NCBI GenBank assembly: GCA_031281855.1
Contig: JAITEW010000124.1
Coordinates: forward strand, 1 to 7,602
DNA length: 7,602 nt
From: Treponema sp.
Lineage (GTDB): Bacteria; Spirochaetota; Spirochaetia; Treponematales; Breznakiellaceae
Reading direction: 5' to 3'
The position numbers were made by a program, and so were the translations under genes. Positions 1-5,955 of this stretch are shown in pieces; position 1 is the first letter of the stretch, and each line of letters starts with the position of its first letter. The notes under the pieces were generated by a model. The model had not been told where the DNA came from and searched no databases. It saw only the letters and a list, made by a program, of their open reading frames with translations.

Positions 1-791
1 GCGCTTTCAGCCCCGCTGCCGGAGGTCCATACCACGAGGTCTTCCTCAAAGGCTTTGGCCATAAGGCCCAGGGAAGAAGCCGCCTCAGACGCCGGAGCGG
101 CTACAAAAGAACGGCCGTCGAAAATGATCTGATCATTGGCGCCTACGGCGTTTACATAGATAATAGGGACGCTGCCCCTCAGGGCGATGCGCTCCGCCAG
201 TTCCAGCCGGACTTTGAGCTTCCCTGCCACATAAGGGGAGGCCGAAGGAACGCAGAGCAGGGAAACGCCCTGGTCCAAAAGTTCCTTTACCGGATCTTTC
301 TGGTAGAAAGTGCCGGGCGTGTCGGTCTCCCTCCACACATCCTCGCAGATAGCCACGCCGATGCGCTCCCCCTGGTATTCAAAAACGTTCCATTCCCGGG
401 CGGCCTCAAAATTCCGGGCTTCGTCAAAAACATCATACGTCGGGAGCAGGGTCTTCACCTGTTCGAAAACCAGTTTCCCGTCCAGGAGTATGCCGTAGAC
501 GTTCACCAGGTTCTTCCCCCGTGAATAAGGGCTCCGGTTCACGAAGCCCAGCCCCACGGCCAGGCCCTCCGGCAGCTCCCGCTGGAGTATATGCACGGTC
601 CTGATGTTAAGCTCCACGAAACGGTCCTGGTCCAGGAGATCCATAGGAGGGTATCCGCAGACCGCCAGTTCCGGGAAAAGTGCCAGATCAGCTTTTTCTG
701 CCCTGGCCTTTCGGGCAAATTCGAGTATCTTTTCCTTGTTACCGGAAAAATCACCAATAGTGGAATTGATTTGGGCTATAGCGATACGCAT
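1..791 (-). CDS. nadE: Glutamine-dependent NAD+ synthetase, N-terminal part (runs off window)
   Basis: NadE performs the last step of NAD+ synthesis in the cytoplasm: nicotinate adenine dinucleotide is amidated using ATP, with ammonia from glutamine. The 263 residues visible are the N-terminal nitrilase-fold glutaminase domain. Its Cys-Glu-Lys triad is complete: E41 in FPELAVCGYP, K113 in KTLLPTYDVFDE and C149 in GVAICEDVW. The later NAVGANDQIIFDGRSF stretch (about 214-229) is typical of NadE rather than a general amidohydrolase. The C-terminal ATP-pyrophosphatase domain should lie beyond base 1, so its presence cannot be confirmed. The ATG at 789-791 is preceded by AAGGGAG with 5 bases of spacing. 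The gene starts 29 bases after the hflX stop on the same strand, with no promoter visible between, so the two are probably cotranscribed. A free-standing nitrilase-type amidase is the alternative, made unlikely by the YDVFDE and FDG motifs. Confidence 0.92.
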   Translation of the reverse strand, partial: MRIAIAQINSTIGDFSGNKEKILEFARKARAEKADLALFPELAVCGYPPMDLLDQDRFVELNIRTVHILQRELPEGLAVGLGFVNRSPYSRGKNLVNVYGILLDGKLVFEQVKTLLPTYDVFDEARNFEAAREWNVFEYQGERIGVAICEDVWRETDTPGTFYQKDPVKELLDQGVSLLCVPSASPYVAGKLKVRLELAERIALRGSVPIIYVNAVGANDQIIFDGRSFVAAPASEAASSLGLMAKAFEEDLVVWTSGSGAES

Positions 792-820
792 GACTGCTCC
801 CTTATGCAAGTAAAACTATA

Positions 821-2089
821 TCACTCAGCCCTGTAGTCCTTCAACTTCCCTGCGGTTTTTTCGTCCACACGGGCCTCCAGTTCGATAAAGTCCCCTTCGT
901 AGTTTTCCGAAAGAACCGTACCGCTGCGGTACAGCAGGGCTGCCAAATCGGGACGGGTCTGGGGAAAACGGAAACGGCAGACGCTGGCTGCAAAAAAAGA
1001 CCCTATCCCGGCAAGGAGTTCCGGAAGCCCCTCGCCGGTACGCGCCGAAACAGGGATAGAGCCTGCATATTGCTTTTCAAGGCCCTCAAGGAGATCCGCG
1101 GCTTCCGGGCGGTCGGCTTTGTTGAGGACCGTGATCATTGGGGCCCCGGCTTTGAGATCCCTAAGGACCGACAGGGTGGTTTCGTAACAGCCAGAGGCGC
1201 CGGGATCGGAGGCGTCAAGGACGTTGATGAGGAGATCCGCGAGGCTCGCCTCTTCAAGGGTAGAGCGGAAGGCCTCCACAAGGGCATGGGGAAGGAGGCG
1301 GATAAAACCCACAGTATCAACCAGAAGGCAGGAAAGGCCCCCTGAAAGCTGGAGGCGGCGGCTGGTGGAATCCAGGGTGGCGAAGAGTTTGTCTTCCGCC
1401 GGGACCCCTGCGTTGGTAAGAGCGTTGAAGAGTGAAGACTTCCCGGCGTTGGTATAGCCCACCAGGGCGCATACCGGGATGCCCTGGCGCCGGCGCTGTT
1501 TCCGCTGGGTTTCGCGCTGGCGGCGGACCTGCTCAAGCTCCTCTTCAAGGCGGTGGATGCGCTGTTCCGCCATGCGGCGGTCGGTTTCCAGCCTGGTTTC
1601 GCCTGAGCCCTTGGTGCCGTAACGCCCGCCCCGCTGGCGGTTCAGGTCGATGTACTTGTGCTGGAGCCTTGGGAGGGAAAACATGAGTTCCGCAAGGCTG
1701 ACCTGCAGTTCGGCTTCCCTGGTCTTAGCCCTGCCGGCGAAGATCTGGATGATAAGTTCCTGACGGTCAATCACCGAAAGGCCCGTAAGTTCTTCCCAGT
1801 TCCGCTGCCTGGAAGGGCTGATTTCCTGGTTAAAAACCAGGCAGTCGGCTTCCAGGGTCCTGGCTTTTTCCGCAAGTTCCGCAGCTTTGCCCGTCCCCAT
1901 GCCGTACCGGGCGCCTATTTCCCGTACATGGACCGTTTCCTGCCCCGCTATCTCAAGCCCCAACGTGGAAACAAGGCTCAGAAGCTCCCGGAACAGGGAT
2001 TCGGCCTCAAATTTGGAGGTTTTTTCATCCCTTGTGCTTATCAAAAAAGCCCGCAAAGGCTTTTCTCCGGTACTGATAGGTTTTTTCAT
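821..2089 (-). CDS. hflX: Ribosome-splitting GTPase HflX
   Basis: HflX is a ribosome-associated GTPase that splits stalled 70S ribosomes, notably after heat or antibiotic stress. The 422-residue product is close to the 426 of the E. coli protein. Residues 1-200 hold the HflX-specific N-terminal domain and helical linker, including the diagnostic GSGETRLETDRR (161-172), followed by an Arg/Glu-rich coiled coil to about 202. The G domain follows: P-loop GYTNAGKS (211-218), TLDST in switch I (238-242), DTVG (258-261), NKAD (323-326) and SAR (348-350); all GTPase motifs are intact. A short C-terminal domain completes it. I chose the ATG at 2087-2089. An in-frame TTG at 2114-2116 would add nine residues but lies at the probable transcription start and has no ribosome site. 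The Shine-Dalgarno for the chosen start is weak (AAAGTG). The gene heads a probable hflX-nadE operon and is divergent from the membrane-protein gene at 2236. Confidence 0.96.
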   Translation of the reverse strand: MKKPISTGEKPLRAFLISTRDEKTSKFEAESLFRELLSLVSTLGLEIAGQETVHVREIGARYGMGTGKAAELAEKARTLEADCLVFNQEISPSRQRNWEELTGLSVIDRQELIIQIFAGRAKTREAELQVSLAELMFSLPRLQHKYIDLNRQRGGRYGTKGSGETRLETDRRMAEQRIHRLEEELEQVRRQRETQRKQRRRQGIPVCALVGYTNAGKSSLFNALTNAGVPAEDKLFATLDSTSRRLQLSGGLSCLLVDTVGFIRLLPHALVEAFRSTLEEASLADLLINVLDASDPGASGCYETTLSVLRDLKAGAPMITVLNKADRPEAADLLEGLEKQYAGSIPVSARTGEGLPELLAGIGSFFAASVCRFRFPQTRPDLAALLYRSGTVLSENYEGDFIELEARVDEKTAGKLKDYRAE

Positions 2090-2120
2090 CAACACTTTAT
2101 AGCATAAAAAAATCAAAAGC

Positions 2121-2148
2121 AGTATACTCTATTATGGGAATTTCTGAA
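2121..2148 (-). promoter_or_regulatory. Probable housekeeping promoter of hflX-nadE
   Basis: Read on the minus strand, TATACT (2121-2126, 5 of 6 to consensus) is preceded by 16 bases and then TTCAGA (2143-2148, 4 of 6). Transcription would begin near 2114 and give a leader of about 25 bases to the ATG at 2089. The -35 hexamer lies inside the palindrome at 2136-2171. This is motif matching only. Confidence 0.5.
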
Positions 2149-2171
2149 AATTGAAGTTTTTAGAACTTCCC
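2136..2171. repeat. Near-perfect 36-base palindrome between divergent promoters
   Basis: The outer arms are GGGAATTTCT and AGAACTTCCC, which pair at 9 of 10 positions. The inner part (2146-2161) continues the symmetry through AAAA/TTTT with G-T wobbles almost to the centre near 2153.5. It covers both the -35 of hflX on the minus strand and the -35 of the plus-strand gene. An operator shared by the two divergent genes is the simplest reading. There is no T-run directly after either arm in a position that would serve a gene ending here, so an intrinsic terminator is not supported. Confidence 0.6.
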
Positions 2172-2180
2172 TTATATAAT
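2151..2180 (+). promoter_or_regulatory. Probable housekeeping promoter of the acidic membrane protein gene
   Basis: TTGAAG (2151-2156, 4 of 6) is followed after 18 bases by a perfect TATAAT (2175-2180). The predicted transcription start is near 2187, leaving a leader of about 40-50 bases. The -35 box sits at the centre of the 36-base palindrome, so a protein bound there would block this promoter and that of hflX together. Confidence 0.6.
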
Positions 2181-2192
2181 TAGGCAACTTTA

Positions 2193-2200
2193 GCCGATAA
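2193..2200 (+). promoter_or_regulatory. Sigma-28-like -10 octamer GCCGATAA
   Basis: GCCGATAA is identical to the FliA (sigma-28) -10 consensus and is oriented towards the downstream gene. A TATA at 2175-2178, 14 bases upstream, is a one-mismatch fit to the TAAA -35 core, but it coincides with the housekeeping -10. The same octamer, within the 10-mer AGCCGATAAT, occurs upstream of the convergent endopeptidase gene. Without a good -35, use by sigma-28 is only a hypothesis. Confidence 0.35.
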
Positions 2201-2235
2201 TTATAAAGCATATTCTAATTACAGGATTGTTGAGC

Positions 2236-4863
2236 GTGACAGGTTCGCAAAAAGCGGCATTTAGTCTCCTTATCTCGGTGGTTCTCTTTGCCGTGTTTAC
2301 GGTATTGGCCTATACGGGTCTTTTCGATCTTGTTGAAGCTAAGTTCTACAATCCTTCCATCATCGCTTCTCTGGCAAAAGATGTTAACCTTGACGCCGAA
2401 TCGGTGGACAATCTCCTCGCAGGCCTGGAGGACCGCTTTGCCGCCACTCTCCGGGAAGACGCTGTCCGCCGCAGTTTCCTCCCGAACCAGAGCGCTGAAG
2501 ACATATTTGAACGGTCCCGGATATACGGCACCCTTCTGGAGTCCTTAGGCGGGCTTCAATGGGTGCGTTTTATCGATGCCGGAGGCATACGTCTCCACTA
2601 TTCGACCTATCAGACCGATATACTTTTCCAGGACCAGCTTTCCATGTCTTACCGGAACTACCCCGATGTTTCGCCCGGCATCCCTTATGAACGGATCGCT
2701 TCTTCCGATCAGGGGCGGCCCAGGCTCATCCTGGATCAAGCCGGGGAACGTATCTTTTTCTCATTTCCCTTTTATGATTCCCTGGACGTGTTCCGTGGGA
2801 CCGCGGCGTTTTCGCTTTCGGTCCGGGCCGTAGGGGACAGGCTTACCGGCGAAGGGAGGATAAAAGTCGGCGAGAATGTTTCCATTCTGGAGAACCCGCC
2901 GGGAATCCTTACAGGCTTGCCCGTTTCTTCGGCTCAGGCCCTGCTTCCCGGAATCGCGTCAATCTGGGATGACGGACTTCTGAACCTCACTACCCTGGAT
3001 TCCGGTTCAGGGATCTCTCTTGCCCTTATCTCTGCAAAGACCAGCCAGGGGCTTTTCCAGGGCAGGCTGGTAAACGAAGCCCTCTTTGAATTCCCCCAGG
3101 TGATGAAAATCATCCTGCTGGTTTCTTTTTTCCTCACTGTATACCTTACGGTCTTCCTCCTGTTTAATATCAGACAGGATTCGTTCACTATAGTTCAGAA
3201 CCGCCTTAAACAGCTCCAGATTTCCCTGATAGAGCAGTGCTACGAACGCAAGAGCGATGCGGACTGGGGCCGCTGGAGCCGGGAACTGGAGCAGCGCCGT
3301 GAAGAGATACGGGAAGAACTCAAGAAAGGCATTAAAACCAAACCTGCGGGTAAAGACAGACAGAACGATATTGACGTATTAATCGATAAATCCTGGGACG
3401 AACTTCTGGCCGTCATAGGCGGACGCCGGGAAACCGGAATCGACGAAGCCAAACTTCAAAGCATACTCAACAAGATCCTTGCCGCCCCTTTAGGGCAGCA
3501 GGCGGTTCCTGCAAAAATATCCGTACCCGCGCCGCCTGCCCAAACCGGAACCGCCTCTGCGGAGCCGGAACCGGTAGAAGAGCTGCCGGAAGTAGAAGAA
3601 CTGTCCGAGGCTGAGCCCGCTGAAGCAGAGGCCGTGGAAGAACTGTCCGAAGCTGAGCCCGCTGAACCGGAGGCATTGGAAGAACTGTCCGAAGCCGAAC
3701 CTGTCGAAGCAGCAGAGGTCGTGGAAGAGCTTGCCGAAGCTGAGCCCGCTGAACCGGAGGCCCTGGAAGAGCTTGCCGAAGCCGAACCTGTCGAAGCGGA
3801 GGCTGTGGAAGAGCTTGCCGAGGCTGAACCTGTAGAAGAGTTGTCCGAAGCTGAGCCCGTTGAACCGGACTCGTTGGAAGAACTTGTCGAGGTGGATTCA
3901 CCGGAAGAACTGTCCGAAGCTGAACCCCTGAAAACTCCCTCTAAGGCAGAGAACGCGCGGCCTTCAAATGTCAAACTGGTTTTCGGCGATGACGATATTC
4001 CCTACATCGTCGAGTCTTCGGGGCTTGAACTTGTAGATGAGGATATCGACAAGGTTATGCAGACCATGCGGCCCGAAAGCGATGAACCGGCGGAACTTGA
4101 GGAGCTGGAAGAGCTTGACGATGCCGAAAGCGGAATCGCCGAAGAAGCTGAAGCAGCCGGGGAAACTGAAAGCGGCGCGTCTAAGCGGATATCCGAAATG
4201 GATCTGGCCGATTTGGCCAGCAAGATTGAATTCAGCGCCATTCCTGAAACGAGCGGAGAAGAAGCCGAACCCCCTATGAGCGGCGATTTGGAGGTTGTTT
4301 CTCCTTTCGCAACGATGCTCTTTAATATTGACGACAGCGGCCTCCCTTCACCGGAGGCGGAAAATGAAAAAAACGGCGCCGCAGAAACAGGGGCCGAAAA
4401 GCCGGAAAACTCACCGGAAAAACCAATTGAAGAAACCATAGAAGCTATGGAACCCATAGAAACCGAAGAACTGCCGGCAGAGCCGGATGAGGACGATACA
4501 GATACAAACTTCGGGGATGTAAACCCCGGAGAGGAAAAAAAAAAGCCTAAAATAACTGAGACTGAAAATCCGCAGAAAACCGGATCCGCCAATCTGGAAC
4601 CTTTTAGCATCAATATCGGCATGCCTGTGGTTTACAAGCCCTTCCAGATAGGAAATACGGACCTGGAAATCCTGGAACCGCTTCAGGATGATGAAATCGC
4701 AATAGAAGAAATCCCCACGGAACCGGAAGCCGATGAAAATCAGGTTATCGAAGAACGCGAAGGGGTGCACTACATCAACAAAACCGCTCTGAATATCAGC
4801 GCCGAAACCATAAAAGACCTGAATCAGGATTTCAAGGACCTTGTGGATTCTATTATTTCATGA
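2236..4863 (+). CDS. Two-pass membrane protein, Cache-like periplasmic domain and long acidic repeat tail; function unknown
   Basis: I do not recognise a named family. The 875-residue product has a transmembrane helix at about 8-28, a periplasmic domain at about 30-288, a second helix at about 289-312, and a cytoplasmic part of more than 550 residues. The periplasmic region has Cache/PAS-like strands, such as VRFIDAGGIRLHYST (about 109-123) and FFSFPFYD with a following RGTAAFSLS strand (about 174-194), suggesting ligand sensing. No HAMP, kinase, cyclase or chemoreceptor signalling domain follows. Instead there is a charged, probably coiled-coil stretch (about 317-362), then an Ala/Glu/Pro tract of degenerate 14-residue repeats (448-565). 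Less acidic islands lie beyond, at about 576-611, 649-671, 687-700 and 786-875; these look like the parts under selection. The GTG at 2236 is preferred because AGGA (2223-2226) is spaced 9 bases from it; TTG codons at 2227 and 2230 are alternatives. The gene overlaps the convergent endopeptidase gene by 11 bases. A role in sensing or scaffolding at the envelope is inference. Confidence 0.85.
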   Translation: MTGSQKAAFSLLISVVLFAVFTVLAYTGLFDLVEAKFYNPSIIASLAKDVNLDAESVDNLLAGLEDRFAATLREDAVRRSFLPNQSAEDIFERSRIYGTLLESLGGLQWVRFIDAGGIRLHYSTYQTDILFQDQLSMSYRNYPDVSPGIPYERIASSDQGRPRLILDQAGERIFFSFPFYDSLDVFRGTAAFSLSVRAVGDRLTGEGRIKVGENVSILENPPGILTGLPVSSAQALLPGIASIWDDGLLNLTTLDSGSGISLALISAKTSQGLFQGRLVNEALFEFPQVMKIILLVSFFLTVYLTVFLLFNIRQDSFTIVQNRLKQLQISLIEQCYERKSDADWGRWSRELEQRREEIREELKKGIKTKPAGKDRQNDIDVLIDKSWDELLAVIGGRRETGIDEAKLQSILNKILAAPLGQQAVPAKISVPAPPAQTGTASAEPEPVEELPEVEELSEAEPAEAEAVEELSEAEPAEPEALEELSEAEPVEAAEVVEELAEAEPAEPEALEELAEAEPVEAEAVEELAEAEPVEELSEAEPVEPDSLEELVEVDSPEELSEAEPLKTPSKAENARPSNVKLVFGDDDIPYIVESSGLELVDEDIDKVMQTMRPESDEPAELEELEELDDAESGIAEEAEAAGETESGASKRISEMDLADLASKIEFSAIPETSGEEAEPPMSGDLEVVSPFATMLFNIDDSGLPSPEAENEKNGAAETGAEKPENSPEKPIEETIEAMEPIETEELPAEPDEDDTDTNFGDVNPGEEKKKPKITETENPQKTGSANLEPFSINIGMPVVYKPFQIGNTDLEILEPLQDDEIAIEEIPTEPEADENQVIEEREGVHYINKTALNISAETIKDLNQDFKDLVDSIIS
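3577..3930 (+). repeat. Degenerate tandem repeat encoding EEL(S/A)EAEP units
   Basis: A short EELPEV piece (3577-3594) leads nine units with starts at 3595, 3637, 3679, 3724, 3766, 3808, 3835, 3877 and 3904. Full units are 42 bases (14 residues, EELSEAEPAEPEAL type). One is 45 bases, and three are 27 bases, as if five residues had been lost. Units 2+3 (3637-3723) and 4+5 (3724-3807) resemble each other as pairs: units 2 and 4 share AEPAEPEAL, while 3 and 5 share GCCGAACCTGTCGAAGC. This points to duplication of a two-unit block. All length changes are multiples of three, so the reading frame is kept. Confidence 0.9.
4535..4544 (+). other. Ten-A homopolymer inside the coding sequence
   Basis: The tract lies in the codons GAG GAA AAA AAA AAG of the acidic membrane protein (residues about 766-770). 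Gain of one A gives GCC TAA immediately downstream, and loss of one A gives AGC CTA AAA TAA. Either slip therefore ends translation at once and removes the conserved-looking C-terminal ~105 residues. It is also a likely site for sequencing error. Confidence 0.9.
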
Positions 4864-5794
4864 GGCTTCTGGGATTCACGGTAACGCCGTTTTTATAAAC
4901 CGTAAAATGCAGATGAGGGCCGGTGCTGAGGCCGGTGGATCCCACATCGCCGATCCGCTCTCCTGTTCCCACATAGGCCCCGGATTTAACCCTGACCACG
5001 CTCATGTGGCCGTATAAGGTCCGGTATCCTGAATGATGGAAAATAACCACATAGTTGCCTAAAGATGCGTCGTAGCTCACTGTGGTGACCCTGCCGGCCA
5101 TGGCCGCTCTGACAGGGGTTCCCATGCTTGCGCCTATGTCCAGGCCGGAATGGAACTGTCTGGCGCCGCCGAAGGGATTGGCCCGGTAACCGTAAGGGGA
5201 CGTAATATAGCCTGCTACGGGCCAGATAAAGAGGTCGCCGTTGATTTCCTGCCTGTTAACCCAGTCCATCCTCGCACCGGGAATAAAAAGCCTGGCGTTA
5301 ACAGCGATGGAATCCGAAAACAGCTCGTTGACTACAGAAATGGCGTCCTGGTTGATTTCGTATTTTTCGGCAATAACGCTGAGGTTGTCGTCTTTTTGGG
5401 CTGTGTAATAAATGCCGTCCTGGTTAGGGATCTTCAGGACCTGGCCTATCTGGAGGAGCCGGGAATTTTTTATCTCATTTACCGAAAGGAGGGTATCCTG
5501 GTTGAGTCCCGCCTTCATGGCAATATCCCCAATAGTATCTCCCTTTTCGACTTTGTAGGAAGTAAAGGTCAGCATACGGGGTTTGGAATACTCTGTCGGC
5601 TCAGGGACCCCCAAAAGCTCAAGATCCTCAACAGCCGATACCGCAGGGATCTGGCCGGGAAGGAGTCCGCCTCCTATGCCGATTTCCGCCTCCGGCGCCG
5701 GAATTTTCCCGGAAAGCGCCTTATCTTCCTGGGATAACCGGAACCTCTCTCCTCCTCCTGATGGAAGATAAAAAACAAGAGAGAGACTTAACAA
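4853..5794 (-). CDS. Secreted LysM-M23 peptidoglycan endopeptidase
   Basis: This is a zinc metallopeptidase of the M23 (lysostaphin/DD-endopeptidase-like) family, expected to cut peptidoglycan cross-links in the periplasm. In the 313-residue product counted from TTG 5794, two LysM peptidoglycan-binding modules come first (about 79-123, starting SYKVEKGDTIGDIA, and about 128-172, starting YYTAQKDDNLSVIA). The catalytic domain follows (about 188-310). Zinc ligands H215 and D219 (HSGLD) and H296 (HLHF), and the catalytic histidines H263 (LYGHMS) and H294, are all present, so the enzyme should be active and not an EnvC/NlpD-like degenerate activator. From this start the N-terminus is a hydrophobic stretch (LSLSLVFYL) without basic residues. 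The frame extends upstream to give a far better signal peptide, but without a canonical start (see 5795-5848). The 3' end overlaps the convergent gene by 11 bases. The gene has its own likely promoter at 5915-5944. Confidence 0.93.
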   Translation of the reverse strand: MLSLSLVFYLPSGGGERFRLSQEDKALSGKIPAPEAEIGIGGGLLPGQIPAVSAVEDLELLGVPEPTEYSKPRMLTFTSYKVEKGDTIGDIAMKAGLNQDTLLSVNEIKNSRLLQIGQVLKIPNQDGIYYTAQKDDNLSVIAEKYEINQDAISVVNELFSDSIAVNARLFIPGARMDWVNRQEINGDLFIWPVAGYITSPYGYRANPFGGARQFHSGLDIGASMGTPVRAAMAGRVTTVSYDASLGNYVVIFHHSGYRTLYGHMSVVRVKSGAYVGTGERIGDVGSTGLSTGPHLHFTVYKNGVTVNPRSLMK

Positions 5795-5848
5795 TATTCT
5801 CCAAAGGGTTCTGTCCCTTAGACAGTTAAAATTCGTTTCCCTCTCCTT
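5795..5848 (-). other. In-frame N-terminal extension with strong Shine-Dalgarno but ACG in place of a start codon
   Basis: Upstream of TTG 5794 the endopeptidase frame stays open for 14 codons, encoding (T)NFNCLRDRTLWRI. This joins LLSLSLVFYLPSGG to make a textbook signal peptide with a basic N-region and hydrophobic core. Six bases upstream of codon ACG (5834-5836) is AAGGAG (5843-5848), the best ribosome site in the window. One C-to-T change would make the ACG an ATG. TTG 5794 has its own GGAG at 4 bases spacing and is the conventional call. A rare ACG start, a recent start-codon mutation and a sequence error are all possible. Confidence 0.6.
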
Positions 5849-5863
5849 TTGGCGATCTATCTA

Positions 5864-5871
5864 TTATCGGC
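5864..5871 (-). promoter_or_regulatory. Sigma-28-like -10 octamer GCCGATAA upstream of the endopeptidase
   Basis: On the minus strand the octamer matches the FliA -10 consensus exactly and ends 27 bases before the ACG codon at 5836. The 10-mer AGCCGATAAT is identical to the one ahead of the convergent membrane-protein gene. No TAAA-like -35 is present 14-16 bases upstream, so activity as a sigma-28 promoter is doubtful. The motif may have another role. Confidence 0.3.
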
Positions 5872-5914
5872 TGAACCTGTTCCAAAACCTGGTTAATTCG
5901 GAACAGTTTCGGCT
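5869..5914. repeat. Imperfect dyad around the endopeptidase transcription start
   Basis: The arms at 5869-5883 and 5900-5914 match at 12 of 15 positions as an inverted repeat, including a perfect CTGTTCC/GGAACAG core. The 16-base spacer contains AACCTGGTT, itself symmetric about its central base. The element adjoins the TATAAT at 5915-5920 and covers the predicted start of transcription. That position suits a repressor operator or a 5' leader hairpin. No T-run follows on either strand, so it is not an intrinsic terminator for the upstream polyprenyl synthase gene. Confidence 0.55.
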
Positions 5915-5944
5915 ATTATACCAGATTTCCCTTGTCTTTATCCA
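5915..5944 (-). promoter_or_regulatory. Probable extended -10 promoter of the endopeptidase gene
   Basis: On the minus strand TGGTATAAT forms a perfect -10 hexamer (5915-5920) with the TGn extension. TGGATA (5939-5944), 18 bases further upstream, is a weak 4 of 6 match to the -35 box. The -35 overlaps the sequence just after the polyprenyl synthase stop, so the endopeptidase can be transcribed independently of that gene. The leader would be about 70 bases. Confidence 0.55.
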
Positions 5945-5955
5945 GCATTCTAATC

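Noticed and set aside
1658..2107. Plus-strand open frames opposite hflX
   Set aside because: hflX is unambiguous on the other strand, and these frames have no family motif or ribosome site.
2090..2116. TTG start at 2116 extending HflX by nine residues
   Set aside because: The codon falls at the predicted transcription start with no ribosome site, and the added residues do not resemble the family N-terminus.
3456..3974. Long minus-strand open frame rich in Ser, Ala and Gly opposite the acidic repeats
   Set aside because: It is the antisense of the Glu/Ala/Pro codons (GAA, GCT and CCG read backwards as Ser, Ala and Gly codons), with no ribosome site and low complexity throughout.
4002..4622. 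Ser-rich minus-strand open frame opposite the acidic tail
   Set aside because: Again a mirror of Glu and Asp codons. The real protein continues on the plus strand to 4863.
5150..5737. Plus-strand open frame opposite the endopeptidase
   Set aside because: Lies antisense to intact LysM and M23 motifs and has no support of its own.
5869..5914. Intrinsic terminator for the polyprenyl synthase gene
   Set aside because: The dyad has no following T-run on the minus strand and its arm abuts a strong -10 box, so an operator or leader structure fits better.
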